64,000 nucleotides of DNA from Saccharothrix australiensis (GTDB lineage: Bacteria > Actinomycetota > Actinomycetes > Mycobacteriales > Pseudonocardiaceae), in assembly GCF_003634935.1 (NCBI RefSeq), contig NZ_RBXO01000001.1, positions 5,729,501 to 5,793,500 of the forward strand, written 5' to 3'. Shown here piece by piece: positions 18,912-27,636 of this stretch. The notes under the pieces are model-generated. The model saw nothing but the letters and a program-made list of their open reading frames with translations. It made no database searches and was not told the DNA's origin. Position 1 is the first letter of the stretch; each line of letters begins with the position of its first letter. The position numbers were made by a program, and so were the translations under genes.

Positions 18912-19685
18912 ATGGCGGTCGAGATCCGGTTGCTGGGCACGGTCGAGGTGTTCCTGGACGGCAGGCGGGCGGACCTGGGGCACGCCCGGCAGCGGTGCGT
19001 CCTGGCGGCGCTGGCGGTGGAGCCGAACCAGCCGGTGGGGTTCGACCAGCTCGTCGCGCGGGTGTGGGGTGACCGGCCGCCGCGCCGGCCGCGCCCCTCG
19101 CTGTACGGCTACCTGTACCGGCTGCGGCAGGCGCTGGTCGACGCCGAGGACGTCGCCCTGGTCCGCCGCACCGGCTGCTACGAGCTGGTGGTGGACCCGG
19201 ACGCGGTGGACCTGCGCCGGTTCGAGTGGCTGGTGTCGGCCGCCCGCCGCGCCGGCGCGGACGCGGCGCGCCTGGCCCTGTTCGACGAGGCGCTGGCCCT
19301 GTGGCGGGGCGAGGCGTTCGCCGGCCTGGACACGCCGTGGCTGGGTGCGCTGCGGGCGGTGGCCGAGCAGCACCGGTCCCTCGCCGAGGCCGACCGCACG
19401 GACGCGGCGCTGCGCCTGGGTCGCGGCGGGGGTGAGCTGGCGCGGCTCACGGCGCGGTCCGCGGCGCACCCGCTGGACGAGCGCGTGGCCGCGCAGCTCG
19501 TGCTGGCCCTGCACCGGGCGGGCCGGACCGGCGAGGCGCTGGCCCACTACCAGCGGGTGCGCCGGCTGCTGGTGGACGAGCTGGGCATCGACCCCGGCGG
19601 CGCGCTGCGCGCCGCGCACCGCGAGGTGCTGCGGCCGGAGGGCGGACCGCTCGCGGCCGACCACCGGGCGCTCCAGGACCGGTGA
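18912..19685 (+). CDS. SARP-type (AfsR/DnrI/BTAD) regulator
   Basis: A 257-residue regulator with an OmpR-like winged helix (EIRLLGTVEVFLDGRRADLG, PSLYGYLYRLRQAL) and a bacterial transcriptional activator domain (GEAFAGLDTPWLGALRA, then LDERVAAQLVLALHRAGRTG and LDELGIDPGGALRAAH-like C-terminus). Stand-alone SARPs normally activate secondary-metabolite clusters. No such cluster is in view, so its target is elsewhere or is the 50-codon gene downstream. It diverges from the lectin-like gene by about 200 bp. Confidence 0.92.
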   Translation: MAVEIRLLGTVEVFLDGRRADLGHARQRCVLAALAVEPNQPVGFDQLVARVWGDRPPRRPRPSLYGYLYRLRQALVDAEDVALVRRTGCYELVVDPDAVDLRRFEWLVSAARRAGADAARLALFDEALALWRGEAFAGLDTPWLGALRAVAEQHRSLAEADRTDAALRLGRGGGELARLTARSAAHPLDERVAAQLVLALHRAGRTGEALAHYQRVRRLLVDELGIDPGGALRAAHREVLRPEGGPLAADHRALQDR

Positions 19686-19920
19686 CGGTCTGCCCGGCCA
19701 TGCCCCTCCTCCCGCTCACGCGACCCTGCCACGATCGGGCGGGCCGCTGCGCGGGAACCGGGGTGATTCTCGAAGGCGCTGCTCGGGGCGCGCTGCTCGG
19801 GGCGCGCTGCGATGCCCGGGGGCGCTGCCGGCGAGTGGGGCTCGCCCGTTCAGGTGAGTCCGCGTGGCCGGGATCGCCTGAACGGCCTAGCGTCAGCGCC
19901 GGGACGAGGAAGGGAGGCGC
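19686..19920 (+). promoter_or_regulatory. Leader with inverted repeat ahead of the 50-codon gene
   Basis: The only notable feature in this gap is the pair CCGTTCAGG (about 19847) and CCTGAACGG (about 19877), a perfect 9-base inverted repeat spaced about 22 bases apart. It is followed by TAGCGT and then GAGGAAGGGAGG just before the ATG at 19921. It could be an operator for the adjacent SARP (direct or inverted heptads are usual), but this is inference. Confidence 0.4.
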
Positions 19921-20073
19921 ATGACCGGTGCCTCCCGCCGCGCCGCCGCCCACCGGCCGGACGTCGACCGGCCGGGACCGGGGTGCGACGGCCGCGCGGG
20001 AACCGCGTCCCACCCGTCGCCGGGCACGCCGTGCCCGGCCCCGCGTTCGGGGGTGCGCCCGTGGCTCGCTTAA
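19921..20073 (+). CDS. Unrecognised 50-residue Arg/Pro-rich protein
   Basis: A small gene too short for most gene callers. The ATG is preceded by GAGGAAGGGAGGCGC, the strongest ribosome site in the area, and the TAA stop is followed 7 bases later by a perfect 11-bp hairpin. The product begins MTGASRRAAAHRPDVDRPGP and is basic with two Cys and many Pro, without a membrane segment. The combination of inverted-repeat promoter region, strong ribosome site and terminator argues for a real expressed unit, either a small protein or an RNA. No family is recognised. Confidence 0.5.
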   Translation: MTGASRRAAAHRPDVDRPGPGCDGRAGTASHPSPGTPCPAPRSGVRPWLA

Positions 20074-20080
20074 GAACCGA

Positions 20081-20112
20081 GGGGGTGCGCCGGCTCCGGC
20101 GGGCGCACCCCC
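20081..20112 (+). terminator. Hairpin terminator of the 50-codon gene
   Basis: GGGGGTGCGCC (20081-20091) pairs perfectly with GGCGCACCCCC (20102-20112) around a 10-base loop, 7 bases after the TAA at 20071. There is no T-run. Confidence 0.65.
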
Positions 20113-20190
20113 GGAACGCCCACCGCGCCGGCGCGGGTCCTCCCGCGACCGGCGCGGCACGTGATCAGGACCGCGTGATCGGGTCGGCCC

Positions 20191-20811
20191 CTACTCGAAC
20201 CGGCTCGGGTCGCCCGCGCCCCGGCGCACGATCTCCGGCTCGCCGCCGGAGAAGTCGATCACGGTGGTCGGCTCGGTGCCGCACTCGCCCGAGTCGAGCA
20301 CCGCGTCGAGCACGTTGTCCAGGCGGTCCTTGATCTCCCAGCCCTGCACCAGCGGTTCCTCCTGGTCGGGCAGCAGCAGCGTGCTGGACAGCAGCGGCTC
20401 GCCCAGGTCCTGGAGCAGGGCCTGGGCCACCGGGTGGTCGGGGATGCGTGCGCCCACCGTCTTCTTCTTCGGGTGCAGCAGGCGGCGCGGCACCTCGCGG
20501 GTGGCCGGGAGGATGAACGTGTAGCTGCCCGGCGTCGCCGCCTTGACCGCGCGGAACACCGCGTTGTCCACGTGCACGAACTGCCCGAGCTGCGCGAAGT
20601 CCCGGCACATGAGCGTGAAGTGGTGCCGGTCGTCGAGGTGGCGGATCTGCCGGATGCGGTCCAGCCCCTCCTTGTTGCCCAACTGGCAACCCAGCGCGTA
20701 GCAGGAGTCCGTCGGGTAGGCGATCAAACCGCCCGACCTGATCAACTCCACCGCCTGGTCGATGCTGCGGCGTTGCGGGTTGACCGGGTGCACGTCGTAG
20801 TACCTCGCCAT
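20191..20811 (-). CDS. Sua5/YciO/YrdC-family protein
   Basis: A 206-residue cytosolic protein of the Sua5/YciO/YrdC fold. The key motif GGLIAYPTDSCYALGCQ (27-43) is the nucleotide/bicarbonate-binding stretch, and KKKTVGARIPDHPVAQALL matches the conserved R-x-P-xHP region. Relatives make threonylcarbamoyl-AMP for the t6A tRNA modification. The sequence is closer to the YciO-like branch (RYYDVHPVNPQRRSIDQAV at the start), whose activity is weak or uncertain, so a second, dedicated Sua5 probably exists elsewhere. It stands alone. Confidence 0.9.
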   Translation of the reverse strand: MARYYDVHPVNPQRRSIDQAVELIRSGGLIAYPTDSCYALGCQLGNKEGLDRIRQIRHLDDRHHFTLMCRDFAQLGQFVHVDNAVFRAVKAATPGSYTFILPATREVPRRLLHPKKKTVGARIPDHPVAQALLQDLGEPLLSSTLLLPDQEEPLVQGWEIKDRLDNVLDAVLDSGECGTEPTTVIDFSGGEPEIVRRGAGDPSRFE

Positions 20812-20938
20812 GCGCGGAGCCTAGTGCGCCCGGATGCGCCTCGCGCGGGCCCACCCGCCCGCCGCACGACGCGCCAGGGACGCGCGAACGCCGCCGACCG
20901 ACGCCGGGGTTGCGTGGACGCCGCCGACCGACGCCGGC

Positions 20939-20970
20939 GGGAGGGCGCGCCGCCCTCGGCACGCCCTCCC
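20939..20970 (-). terminator. Hairpin downstream of the chitinase gene
   Basis: GGGAGGGCG (20939-20947) and CGCCCTCCC (20962-20970) form a perfect 9-bp stem 12 bases after the chitinase stop. Two direct copies of ACGCCGCCGACCGACGCCGG (about 20889 and 20918) lie beyond it. Confidence 0.55.
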
Positions 20971-20981
20971 CCGTGCGGGCG

Positions 20982-22523
20982 CTAGCGGGGCAGGTACGCC
21001 CGGTGCGACCGGGAGAACTCGAACCCGTTGTGCTTGTCCCAGTTGACCGACCACGTCATCAGGCCGCGCAGGTTCGGGTAGGTCGCCTTGGGCTTGTACG
21101 GGCCGCAGTTCGTGCCCTTCATCAGGCAGTCCAACGCCTTGTGGGTGTCGCCCACGGACGTGAACCCGTTGCCCGCGTTGACGCTCGCGGGCAGCCCGAT
21201 GGCGACCTGGTCCTGCCGCAGGCCGGGGAAGAACTTGGTCGCGTCACCGCGCACCGGGAACCCGGCGAGCACCATGTCCGCCATCGAGACGTGGAAGTCG
21301 CTGCCGCCCATGAAGTGGTACTGGTTGTCCAGGCCCATGATCGGGCCGGAGTTGTAGTGCTGGACGTGCAGCAGCGTCAGGTCGTCGCGCATGGCGTGGA
21401 TGACCGGCAGGTACGCGCCCGCGCGCGGGTCCTGCCCGCTGCCGCCGCCGTAGAACTGGTAGCCGAGCTGCACGAAGAACGTCTCCGGGGCCATCGTGAG
21501 GACGAACTTGGCGCCGTAGCGGGCCTTCAGCGCCTTGAGCGCCGAGATCAGGTTGACGATCACCGGCGTGGTCGGGTTGCGGAAGTCGGTGTCGCCCGAG
21601 TTCAGGGACAGCGAGTGGCCCTCGAAGTCGACGTCGAGCCCGTCCAGGCCGTACCGGTCGATGATCGCGCCGACGCTGCGCACGAAGGCGTCGCGGGCAG
21701 CCGCCGTGGTGAGCTGGACCTGGCCGTTCTGGCCGCCGATGGAGATCAGGACCTTCTTGCCCTGCGCCTGCTTCTCGCGGATGCCGGCGATGAACTCGGC
21801 CTCGGGCTCGACGTTCGGGCACTCCGCCACCGGGCACTGCTGGAAGCGCAGGTCGCCGGAGGTGACCGAGGTCGGCTCGGCGAAGGACAGGTTGATGATG
21901 TCCCAGTCGGGCGAGACGTCCTTCATCCGGATGTAGCCGGAGCCGTTGGCGAAGCTGGCGTGCAGGTAGCCGACGAGCACCCGCTTCGGCAGCCCGGTCG
22001 GCGGTGTCGTGGTCGTCGTCGTGGTGGTGCCCGTGGTCGTGGTCGACGTCGTGGTCGTGGTCGTGGTCGACGTGGTGGTGCTCGTCGGGGAGGTCGTGGT
22101 GGTGGTCGTCGTGGTCACCGTCGGCGCGCCGGTGCACGCCGCGCCGTTGACCCGGCAGTTCGCGGGCTCGGCGGTGCCGGCGGCGTTGAACCCGAAGGTG
22201 ACGGTGGCGCCGGGCGCGACCGAGCCGTTGTACTCCCGGTTGGTGAAGGTGTAGCGCCCGCTCGCGTTGGTCTGGAGGGCGTCCCAGTACGCGCCGACCG
22301 TCGTGCCCGACGGCAGGTCGAACTCGACCTTCCAGCTCGTGATCGGGGAGCTGGTCTCGTTCTTGATGGAGAACTGACCGGTGTACCCGGACGACCACGA
22401 CGACGCCTTGACGAACGAGGCGGTCACGGACGACGCGTAGGCCGGGGCGAACCCCACCACCACGGCACTGGCCACCAACGCCCCCACCGCCGCCACCCTC
22501 GCCAACAGGACTCTGCGCGACAT
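20982..22523 (-). CDS. Secreted GH18 chitinase with CBM2 domain
   Basis: A 513-residue exochitinase-like enzyme. Order of parts: signal peptide (1-30, AYA cleavage), CBM2 cellulose/chitin-binding domain (about 31-132, SSVTASFVKASSWSSGYTGQ... with paired Cys), a Thr-rich linker (about 135-175, nearly all Thr), and a GH18 catalytic domain ending in the YLPR C-terminus. The catalytic DxxDxDxE motif is DGLDVDFE with the acid Glu at its end, and IGGQNG is the substrate-lining strand. It should degrade chitin outside the cell. A perfect DasR-type operator 42 bases before the ATG indicates induction by GlcNAc catabolism. Confidence 0.96.
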   Translation of the reverse strand: MSRRVLLARVAAVGALVASAVVVGFAPAYASSVTASFVKASSWSSGYTGQFSIKNETSSPITSWKVEFDLPSGTTVGAYWDALQTNASGRYTFTNREYNGSVAPGATVTFGFNAAGTAEPANCRVNGAACTGAPTVTTTTTTTTSPTSTTTSTTTTTTTSTTTTGTTTTTTTTPPTGLPKRVLVGYLHASFANGSGYIRMKDVSPDWDIINLSFAEPTSVTSGDLRFQQCPVAECPNVEPEAEFIAGIREKQAQGKKVLISIGGQNGQVQLTTAAARDAFVRSVGAIIDRYGLDGLDVDFEGHSLSLNSGDTDFRNPTTPVIVNLISALKALKARYGAKFVLTMAPETFFVQLGYQFYGGGSGQDPRAGAYLPVIHAMRDDLTLLHVQHYNSGPIMGLDNQYHFMGGSDFHVSMADMVLAGFPVRGDATKFFPGLRQDQVAIGLPASVNAGNGFTSVGDTHKALDCLMKGTNCGPYKPKATYPNLRGLMTWSVNWDKHNGFEFSRSHRAYLPR

Positions 22524-22564
22524 CGTCTTCCTCCCAGCGGTCGGCGGCCTCCAGGTGGGTCAGA

Positions 22565-22580
22565 TTGGACTAGACCACAA
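22565..22580 (-). promoter_or_regulatory. DasR-responsive element (dre) of the chitinase
   Basis: On the minus strand TTGTGGTCTAGTCCAA is a near-perfect 16-base palindrome, matching the dre consensus AGTGGTCTAGACCACT at the central TGGTCTAG-TCCA. In Streptomyces DasR represses chitinase genes at such sites and is released by glucosamine-6-phosphate. The site lies 42 bases before the chitinase ATG, overlapping the expected promoter. Confidence 0.85.
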
Positions 22581-22744
22581 CCGGGGTGTCAAGGCTCACC
22601 CCGCCGTGCCACCCGGTCGCCCGGTGGACGTTCGTGATCATGTGGTCACTCTCGGTGGAAGACGAACCCCGACATTGGGGCAGTCCTTGCGCACGTCGGG
22701 GAAAAGCTCCCACCAGTCGGGTCTCGCCGGTTACGGTTCGCAAT

Positions 22745-25201
22745 GTGCAGATACCGTGGAGAGCCGCGCCGCGCGCCGCGCTGTCGAGCCCGCTGACCCT
22801 GTTGGTCAGCCTGGTCACCGCGCTCCTGTCGAGCTTCGTCGTGGCCGCCGCGGTGCTGCACTCGGCCGCCTCGGGCAGCGCCGCCGTCGACTACCAGCAG
22901 AACCGGCTGTGCACCGAGTCGCTGCACCCGTCGCTGGAGGCGTCGCCGACCGCCGACGGGGTGACGCCGTTCCTGGACGCCGTGCGCGCCACCGTCGGCG
23001 ACCAGCCGGTGCTGCCCGCCGCCTACACGAAGGAGGCGCGCACGGACTTCGGCGGCGAGCAGACCTACGCCAGGTTCGGTTTCCGGCCCGGCGCGACCGA
23101 CCACCTGACCGTCCTGGAAGGCGGCTCCAAGGACGGGCTGTGGGTGCCCAAGCGCATCGCCGACACCACGGACCTGCAACTGGGCAAGCGCGGCATGGGC
23201 GGCAGGCTGCCACCGGTCACCGCCGTCTACGAGGACCTGCGCGACCCGCTCGACCCGTGGTGGTGCTCGGAGCGGCAGTTCGTCATCCCGAACATCCTCA
23301 GCCGCGACGACCTCGCGACCTCCGTGGTGTGGCTGCCCAGCGCCGAGTCGTTCGCCGCGCTGCCGCCGGAGCTGACCCGGACCGTCAACGTGACCGTCCG
23401 CTTCCCCTCCCCCGTGCCGCGGACCGTCGACGAGGCCGAGGAGCTGCACGCCGCGGGCACCGCCCGGCTGGAGCCGCTCGACCAACCCGGTGTCCGGGTG
23501 GTCTCGCCGCTCGTGCTGCCGGTGGAGAACGCGCACCAGACCGCGGCCAACGTCCGCTCGGCCATCCTGCCGCTGACCCTGATCAGCCTCCTGATCGGCC
23601 TCGCCGGGGTGGCGACCGTGACCGTCCAGTGGGCGCAGCGGCGGCACACCGAGCTGCGCCTGCTGTGGGTGCGCGGTTCCGGACCGGCCGCGCTGGGCGG
23701 CCGGGCGCTGCTCGAACTGGGCCTGCCGCTCGTCGTGGGCGGGCTGCTCGGGCTCGGCGCGGCGCGGCTGCTGCTCCCCGTCTACGCGCCGTCGCCCGCG
23801 CTGCCGGGCGGCACGCTGCCCGACGCCGTGCTCGCCGTGCTCGTGGTCATCGCGCTCGGCCTGGTCGTCACGTGGGCGACCGCCGCCGTCCGCGCGCACC
23901 GCGCGTTCCAGGCCGCCGGCACCGGTACCCGCCTGCGCCGCGTGCTGACCGCCGTGCCGTGGGAGCTGATCACGGCCGGGCTCGCGGTGTGGGCGTGGCA
24001 CCGCGTCCAGCACAGCGGCCTGTCGACGCCGCTGAAGATCGGCGGCCTGCCCCGCATCGACGCGGCGGCGCTGGCGTTCCCGCTGCTGGTCGTGCTCACC
24101 GCCGCGCTGCTCGTGGCGCGGCTGGCGAAGTGGGCGCTCAAGGCGTCGCACCGCGCGTCGATCTGGTCGAAGCCCGCCGCGCAGCTCGCGATCCGCCGCC
24201 TGGCCGCCGCGGCCGGACCGGTGACCGGCGTGCTGCTGGTGGGCGTGCTCGCCATCGGCACGATCGCGGTCGGCTCCAGCGTCGCGGGGTCGCAGAAGAC
24301 CGCGCTGGAGGTCAAGTCCGGCATGTACACGGGCGCGGAGAGCGTCGCCCAGGTCCCGGAGGACGTGGTCCTGCCCGACGTCCTGCGCGGCAACTCGACC
24401 ATCGTCGGGCTCAGCGAGCGCAACGACCGCGTCGCGCTGGTGGTGGACCCGGCGACGTTCAACGACGGCGCGTTCACCGTCGAGCGCATCGACCCGGCGC
24501 TGCTGTCCCGGCCGCTGCGGGTCGGTGACGCGCCGCGCGGCGGGATCACGCTGCCCGGCCTGCCCCCCGTCGACCCCGAGGCGCACCTGCCGTCGTTCCC
24601 GAAGCTCGGCACCGCCGGCTGGGTGGTGCCGCGCGACCTGGTGGAGTCGGTCGACGACGTCGGCTCCTGGTACGTGTGGTCGGCCAAGCCGCTCCGCGAG
24701 CTGACCAAGGCGCTGTCGGACGGCGGGATCCCCTACCGCAACGTCGTGGAGAAGTCGAAGACCGTGTCGGGGCTGCCGTTCCTGACGATCCAGTGGACGT
24801 TCGCGTTCGTCGCCGCCATCGGCGCGGTGCTGGCGGTCGTCGCGGCGATCGCGCTGCTGCTCGCCATCGAGGTGCGGCGGCGGCAGAACGCGGTGTCCGG
24901 CGCGTTCAGCACCCGGATGGGCCTGCGCCCGTCCGCGCTGCTGTCCAGCCACCTGCTGGAGCTGGGCGCGCTGGCCGTCGTCGCCGTGGTCATCGGCTCG
25001 GCCGCGAGCGCCGTCAGCAGCGGGTTCGCCGTGCCCCGGCTGGACCCCGCGCCCCGCCTGACGCCGACGCCGGAGCTGCCGAACGTGGTGCCGCTGCTGG
25101 TGACGACGGTGGGCGGCAGCGCGCTGGTGGTGCTGGTGGCGGCGTGGATCGCGGTGCGCGCGGTCCGGTCGGCACGGGTCGGGGAGCTGATCCGTGGCTG
25201 A
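22745..25201 (+). CDS. FtsX-like ABC transporter permease
   Basis: An 818-residue permease of the MacB/FtsX type. It has an N-terminal helix (SPLTLLVSLVTALLSSFVVA), a large extracytoplasmic domain (about 55-270), a helix trio (SAILPLTLISLLIGLAGVAT, then LLELGLPLVVGGLLGLGAA), a second extracytoplasmic domain (about 500-660) and a C-terminal helix trio ending in a cytoplasmic tail (AVRSARVGELIRG). The next two genes encode ATPases and overlap it, so the three form one complex. Such complexes export peptides or lipoproteins or act mechanically, and the substrate here is unknown. I start at GTG 22745, 7 bases after TACGGT, a leaderless pattern; upstream codons lack similarity. Confidence 0.88.
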   Translation: MQIPWRAAPRAALSSPLTLLVSLVTALLSSFVVAAAVLHSAASGSAAVDYQQNRLCTESLHPSLEASPTADGVTPFLDAVRATVGDQPVLPAAYTKEARTDFGGEQTYARFGFRPGATDHLTVLEGGSKDGLWVPKRIADTTDLQLGKRGMGGRLPPVTAVYEDLRDPLDPWWCSERQFVIPNILSRDDLATSVVWLPSAESFAALPPELTRTVNVTVRFPSPVPRTVDEAEELHAAGTARLEPLDQPGVRVVSPLVLPVENAHQTAANVRSAILPLTLISLLIGLAGVATVTVQWAQRRHTELRLLWVRGSGPAALGGRALLELGLPLVVGGLLGLGAARLLLPVYAPSPALPGGTLPDAVLAVLVVIALGLVVTWATAAVRAHRAFQAAGTGTRLRRVLTAVPWELITAGLAVWAWHRVQHSGLSTPLKIGGLPRIDAAALAFPLLVVLTAALLVARLAKWALKASHRASIWSKPAAQLAIRRLAAAAGPVTGVLLVGVLAIGTIAVGSSVAGSQKTALEVKSGMYTGAESVAQVPEDVVLPDVLRGNSTIVGLSERNDRVALVVDPATFNDGAFTVERIDPALLSRPLRVGDAPRGGITLPGLPPVDPEAHLPSFPKLGTAGWVVPRDLVESVDDVGSWYVWSAKPLRELTKALSDGGIPYRNVVEKSKTVSGLPFLTIQWTFAFVAAIGAVLAVVAAIALLLAIEVRRRQNAVSGAFSTRMGLRPSALLSSHLLELGALAVVAVVIGSAASAVSSGFAVPRLDPAPRLTPTPELPNVVPLLVTTVGGSALVVLVAAWIAVRAVRSARVGELIRG

Positions 25202-25892
25202 GCGGCACGAGGGAAGGGGTACGGCGGTGGTCGAGCACGTGTTGCGCCTGCGGGAGGTCGGTGTCGACTACCCGACGCCCGCCGGGTCGGTGACGGCCGT
25301 GTCGGACGTGTCGCTGGACGTGCCTGCGCGCGGGCTGACCGTGCTCGCCGGGCCGTCCGGGTCGGGCAAGTCGACGCTGCTGCGGGTGCTGAGCCTGGTG
25401 GAGCGGCCCACGCGGGGCGGCGTCGAGCTGCGCGGCGCGGGCACGACGGGGCTGTCGTCCAAGGCGCGGCGGGCGTTGCGGCGCACGGACGTCGCGCTGG
25501 TGTTCCAGAACCCGGCGGACAACCTGATCGGCCACCTGACCGTCGGCGACAACCTGCGCGCGGCGGCCCAGGCGGCGGGCCGCACCGCGCGGGTGGACGA
25601 CCTGCTGGCGCGGCTGGGGTTGCCGGGCACGGCGGCGTGGCGGGTGCCCGCGCTGTCCGGCGGGCAGCAGCAGCGGCTGGCGTTCGGGTGCGCGCTGGCC
25701 CGCGGCGCGTCCGTGGTGCTGGCCGACGAGCCGACCTCGCAGCTCGACGCGGTGTCGGCCGACCTCGTGCTGGAGACGCTCGCCGACCTGGCGCGGCAGG
25801 ACGTGCCGGTCGTCGTCGCGTCGCACGACCCACGCCTGGTCGCCTTGGCGGACACCAGGTTCGACCTGCGGAACGGGGCGTTGGCGGCATGA
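25194..25892 (+). CDS. ABC transporter ATP-binding protein (first ATPase)
   Basis: A 232-residue cytosolic ATPase of the LolD/MacB-like class. Walker A is GPSGSGKST (about 54-62), the Q-loop is VFQNPADNL, the signature is LSGGQQQR, Walker B is VVLADEPT, and the H-loop is VASHD. It starts inside the permease stop region (8-base overlap) and overlaps the next ATPase by 4 bases, so the three genes are coupled. The GTG at 25194 is used; GTG 25227 is an alternative. Confidence 0.92.
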   Translation: MAERHEGRGTAVVEHVLRLREVGVDYPTPAGSVTAVSDVSLDVPARGLTVLAGPSGSGKSTLLRVLSLVERPTRGGVELRGAGTTGLSSKARRALRRTDVALVFQNPADNLIGHLTVGDNLRAAAQAAGRTARVDDLLARLGLPGTAAWRVPALSGGQQQRLAFGCALARGASVVLADEPTSQLDAVSADLVLETLADLARQDVPVVVASHDPRLVALADTRFDLRNGALAA

Positions 25893-26539
25893 CGGCGTTG
25901 CGAGCGGTGGGTGTGCGGCGGTCGTTCGCGCACGCGAGCGGGTCGGTGGACGTGCTGCGCGGCGTCGACCTGGAGGTGGCGGCGGGCGAGCTGGTGACGC
26001 TGGCCGGGCCGTCCGGGTCGGGCAAGAGCGCGCTGCTGACGGTGCTGTCCGGGTTCGACCGGGCCGACGAGGGCACGGTCGAGCTGTGCGGCGAGGTGAT
26101 GACCGCGCCGCCGGCGTGGCGGCTGTGCGCGCTGCTGCCGCAGGCGCTCGGCCTCGCGGGAGAGCTGACGCTGGCGGAGAACGTGGCGCTGCCGCTCCGG
26201 CTCGGCGCGGGCGGCGACGTCGGGCGCGTGGCCGAGTTGCTGGCGGAGCTGGGCATCGGCGAGCTGGCCGACCGCTACCCGGCCGAGGTGTCCTACGGGC
26301 AGCAGCAGCGGGCGGCGCTCGCGCGGGCCGTCATCGCGTCGCCCAAGGTGCTGCTGGCCGACGAGCCGACCGCGCACCTGGACGCGGTGAGCGCGCCAGC
26401 GGCCGTGCGGGTGCTGCGGCGCGCGGCGGACGCGGGTGCGGCCGTGCTCATCGCCACCCACCACGACGAGGTGCACCGCGCGGCCGACCGGACGGTCGTG
26501 CTCTCCGCCGGCCGGGTGTCCGGGAACGCCGTCGGATGA
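25889..26539 (+). CDS. ABC transporter ATP-binding protein (second ATPase, altered signature)
   Basis: A 216-residue ATPase. Walker A is GPSGSGKSA, Walker B is VLLADEPT, and the H-loop is IATHH. The ABC signature is VSYGQQQR instead of LSGGQ, and Walker A ends Ser-Ala instead of Ser-Thr. It starts with the ATG that overlaps the previous stop (ATGA). With the preceding ATPase it probably forms a heterodimer in which one ATP site is degenerate and possibly non-hydrolytic, as seen in other heterodimeric exporters. Confidence 0.88.
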   Translation: MTALRAVGVRRSFAHASGSVDVLRGVDLEVAAGELVTLAGPSGSGKSALLTVLSGFDRADEGTVELCGEVMTAPPAWRLCALLPQALGLAGELTLAENVALPLRLGAGGDVGRVAELLAELGIGELADRYPAEVSYGQQQRAALARAVIASPKVLLADEPTAHLDAVSAPAAVRVLRRAADAGAAVLIATHHDEVHRAADRTVVLSAGRVSGNAVG

Positions 26540-26556
26540 CCGTAGGATAGGCGGCG

Positions 26557-27597
26557 ATGTCCCGCCGAGCCGTCGCCCTCGCACTGGTGCTGCCACTGGT
26601 GGCCCTCCTGCTGCTGGTGGCGGACGCGTCGCTCCCGGACCGCGTCGGACCGGGCCCGGACGCGCCGACCGCGATAGTGGCGCTGGGCGACAGCACCATG
26701 TCGGGCGAGGGCGCGGGCAGTTACGAACCCGGCACGGACGGCGAGGACGACAACTGGTGCCACCGGTCGACGAAGGCGTCCGTCCACCACACCAAGGCGC
26801 CCGTCGACAAGGTGTTCAACCTCGCCTGCTCCGGCGCGAACGCCGAGCAGGTCGGCCTCACCGACCGCGTGCGCAACACCGAGGGCTCGCAGGCGCGGCA
26901 GCTCGCCCGCATCGCGCGCGAGTACCGCGTGACCACGGTCCTGGTCGCGGTGGGCGCGAACGACGACCCCCGGTTCTCCGACGTGCTCGGCACGTGCCTC
27001 CAGGCGTGGATCCAGCGGCGGAACGACTGCTCGAAGGCGCTGACGGACGACTGGCGCGGGCGCGTCGACCGGATGTCGCCGAAGGTGGAACGCGCGCTGC
27101 GCGACATCCGCCAGGTGCTGCACGACTCGGGCTACACACCGCGCTCGTACACGCTGGTGCTCCAGTCCTACGCCGCGCCCGTCAGCCCGGACCTGCCGCT
27201 CGACCTCCAGAACCTCGCCGGCTGCCCGCTGCGGACGGCGGACCTGCGGTGGGTGCGCGACAACGCGGTGGACGAGCTGTCGGCGGGCCTGCGCAAGGCC
27301 GCTTCGGCGGTCGGGGCGCGGTTCCTGGACCTGTCGCGGGCGGGCGACGGGCACGAGGCGTGCGCCCGCGGCAAGGACGCGGACGACGAGTGGTTCACGC
27401 GGCTGACGGTCGACTTCGAGGGGCTGCGCGACGAGGCCCGCGCACGCCACGCGTTGCAGGAGTCCTTCCACCCCAACGCGCGCGGTCACGAGCAGTTCGG
27501 CCGGTGCATGACGGCTTTCCTGGCCACCCCGGCAAGATCAGCCACCTGCGTAGCGGACCAAGCAGGCAACCTGACCCCCATCCCGGAACGCGACTAG
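26557..27597 (+). CDS. Secreted SGNH/GDSL-family hydrolase
   Basis: A 346-residue exported esterase/lipase-like enzyme with a signal anchor (ALALVLPLVALLLLVADASL). Block I is ALGDSTMSGEGAGSY (Ser at GDS), Block III includes GANDDPRFSD, and Block V is SFHPNARGHEQFGRC with the catalytic Asp/His pair. The many Cys suggest disulfides outside the cell. It may act on acylated sugars or polymer esters. TAGGAT lies 8 bases before the ATG, with only a weak ribosome site, so the mRNA may be leaderless. It follows the ABC operon by 17 bases and may be read through from it. Confidence 0.9.
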   Translation: MSRRAVALALVLPLVALLLLVADASLPDRVGPGPDAPTAIVALGDSTMSGEGAGSYEPGTDGEDDNWCHRSTKASVHHTKAPVDKVFNLACSGANAEQVGLTDRVRNTEGSQARQLARIAREYRVTTVLVAVGANDDPRFSDVLGTCLQAWIQRRNDCSKALTDDWRGRVDRMSPKVERALRDIRQVLHDSGYTPRSYTLVLQSYAAPVSPDLPLDLQNLAGCPLRTADLRWVRDNAVDELSAGLRKAASAVGARFLDLSRAGDGHEACARGKDADDEWFTRLTVDFEGLRDEARARHALQESFHPNARGHEQFGRCMTAFLATPARSATCVADQAGNLTPIPERD

Positions 27598-27636
27598 GGC
27601 GTGTCTCGGCGGGGTCCGCGCCTTCCGCGTGCTGGG

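Noticed and set aside
22017..22115. GTC/GTG-rich tract as a regulatory repeat
   Set aside because: It encodes the Thr-rich linker of the chitinase on the minus strand.
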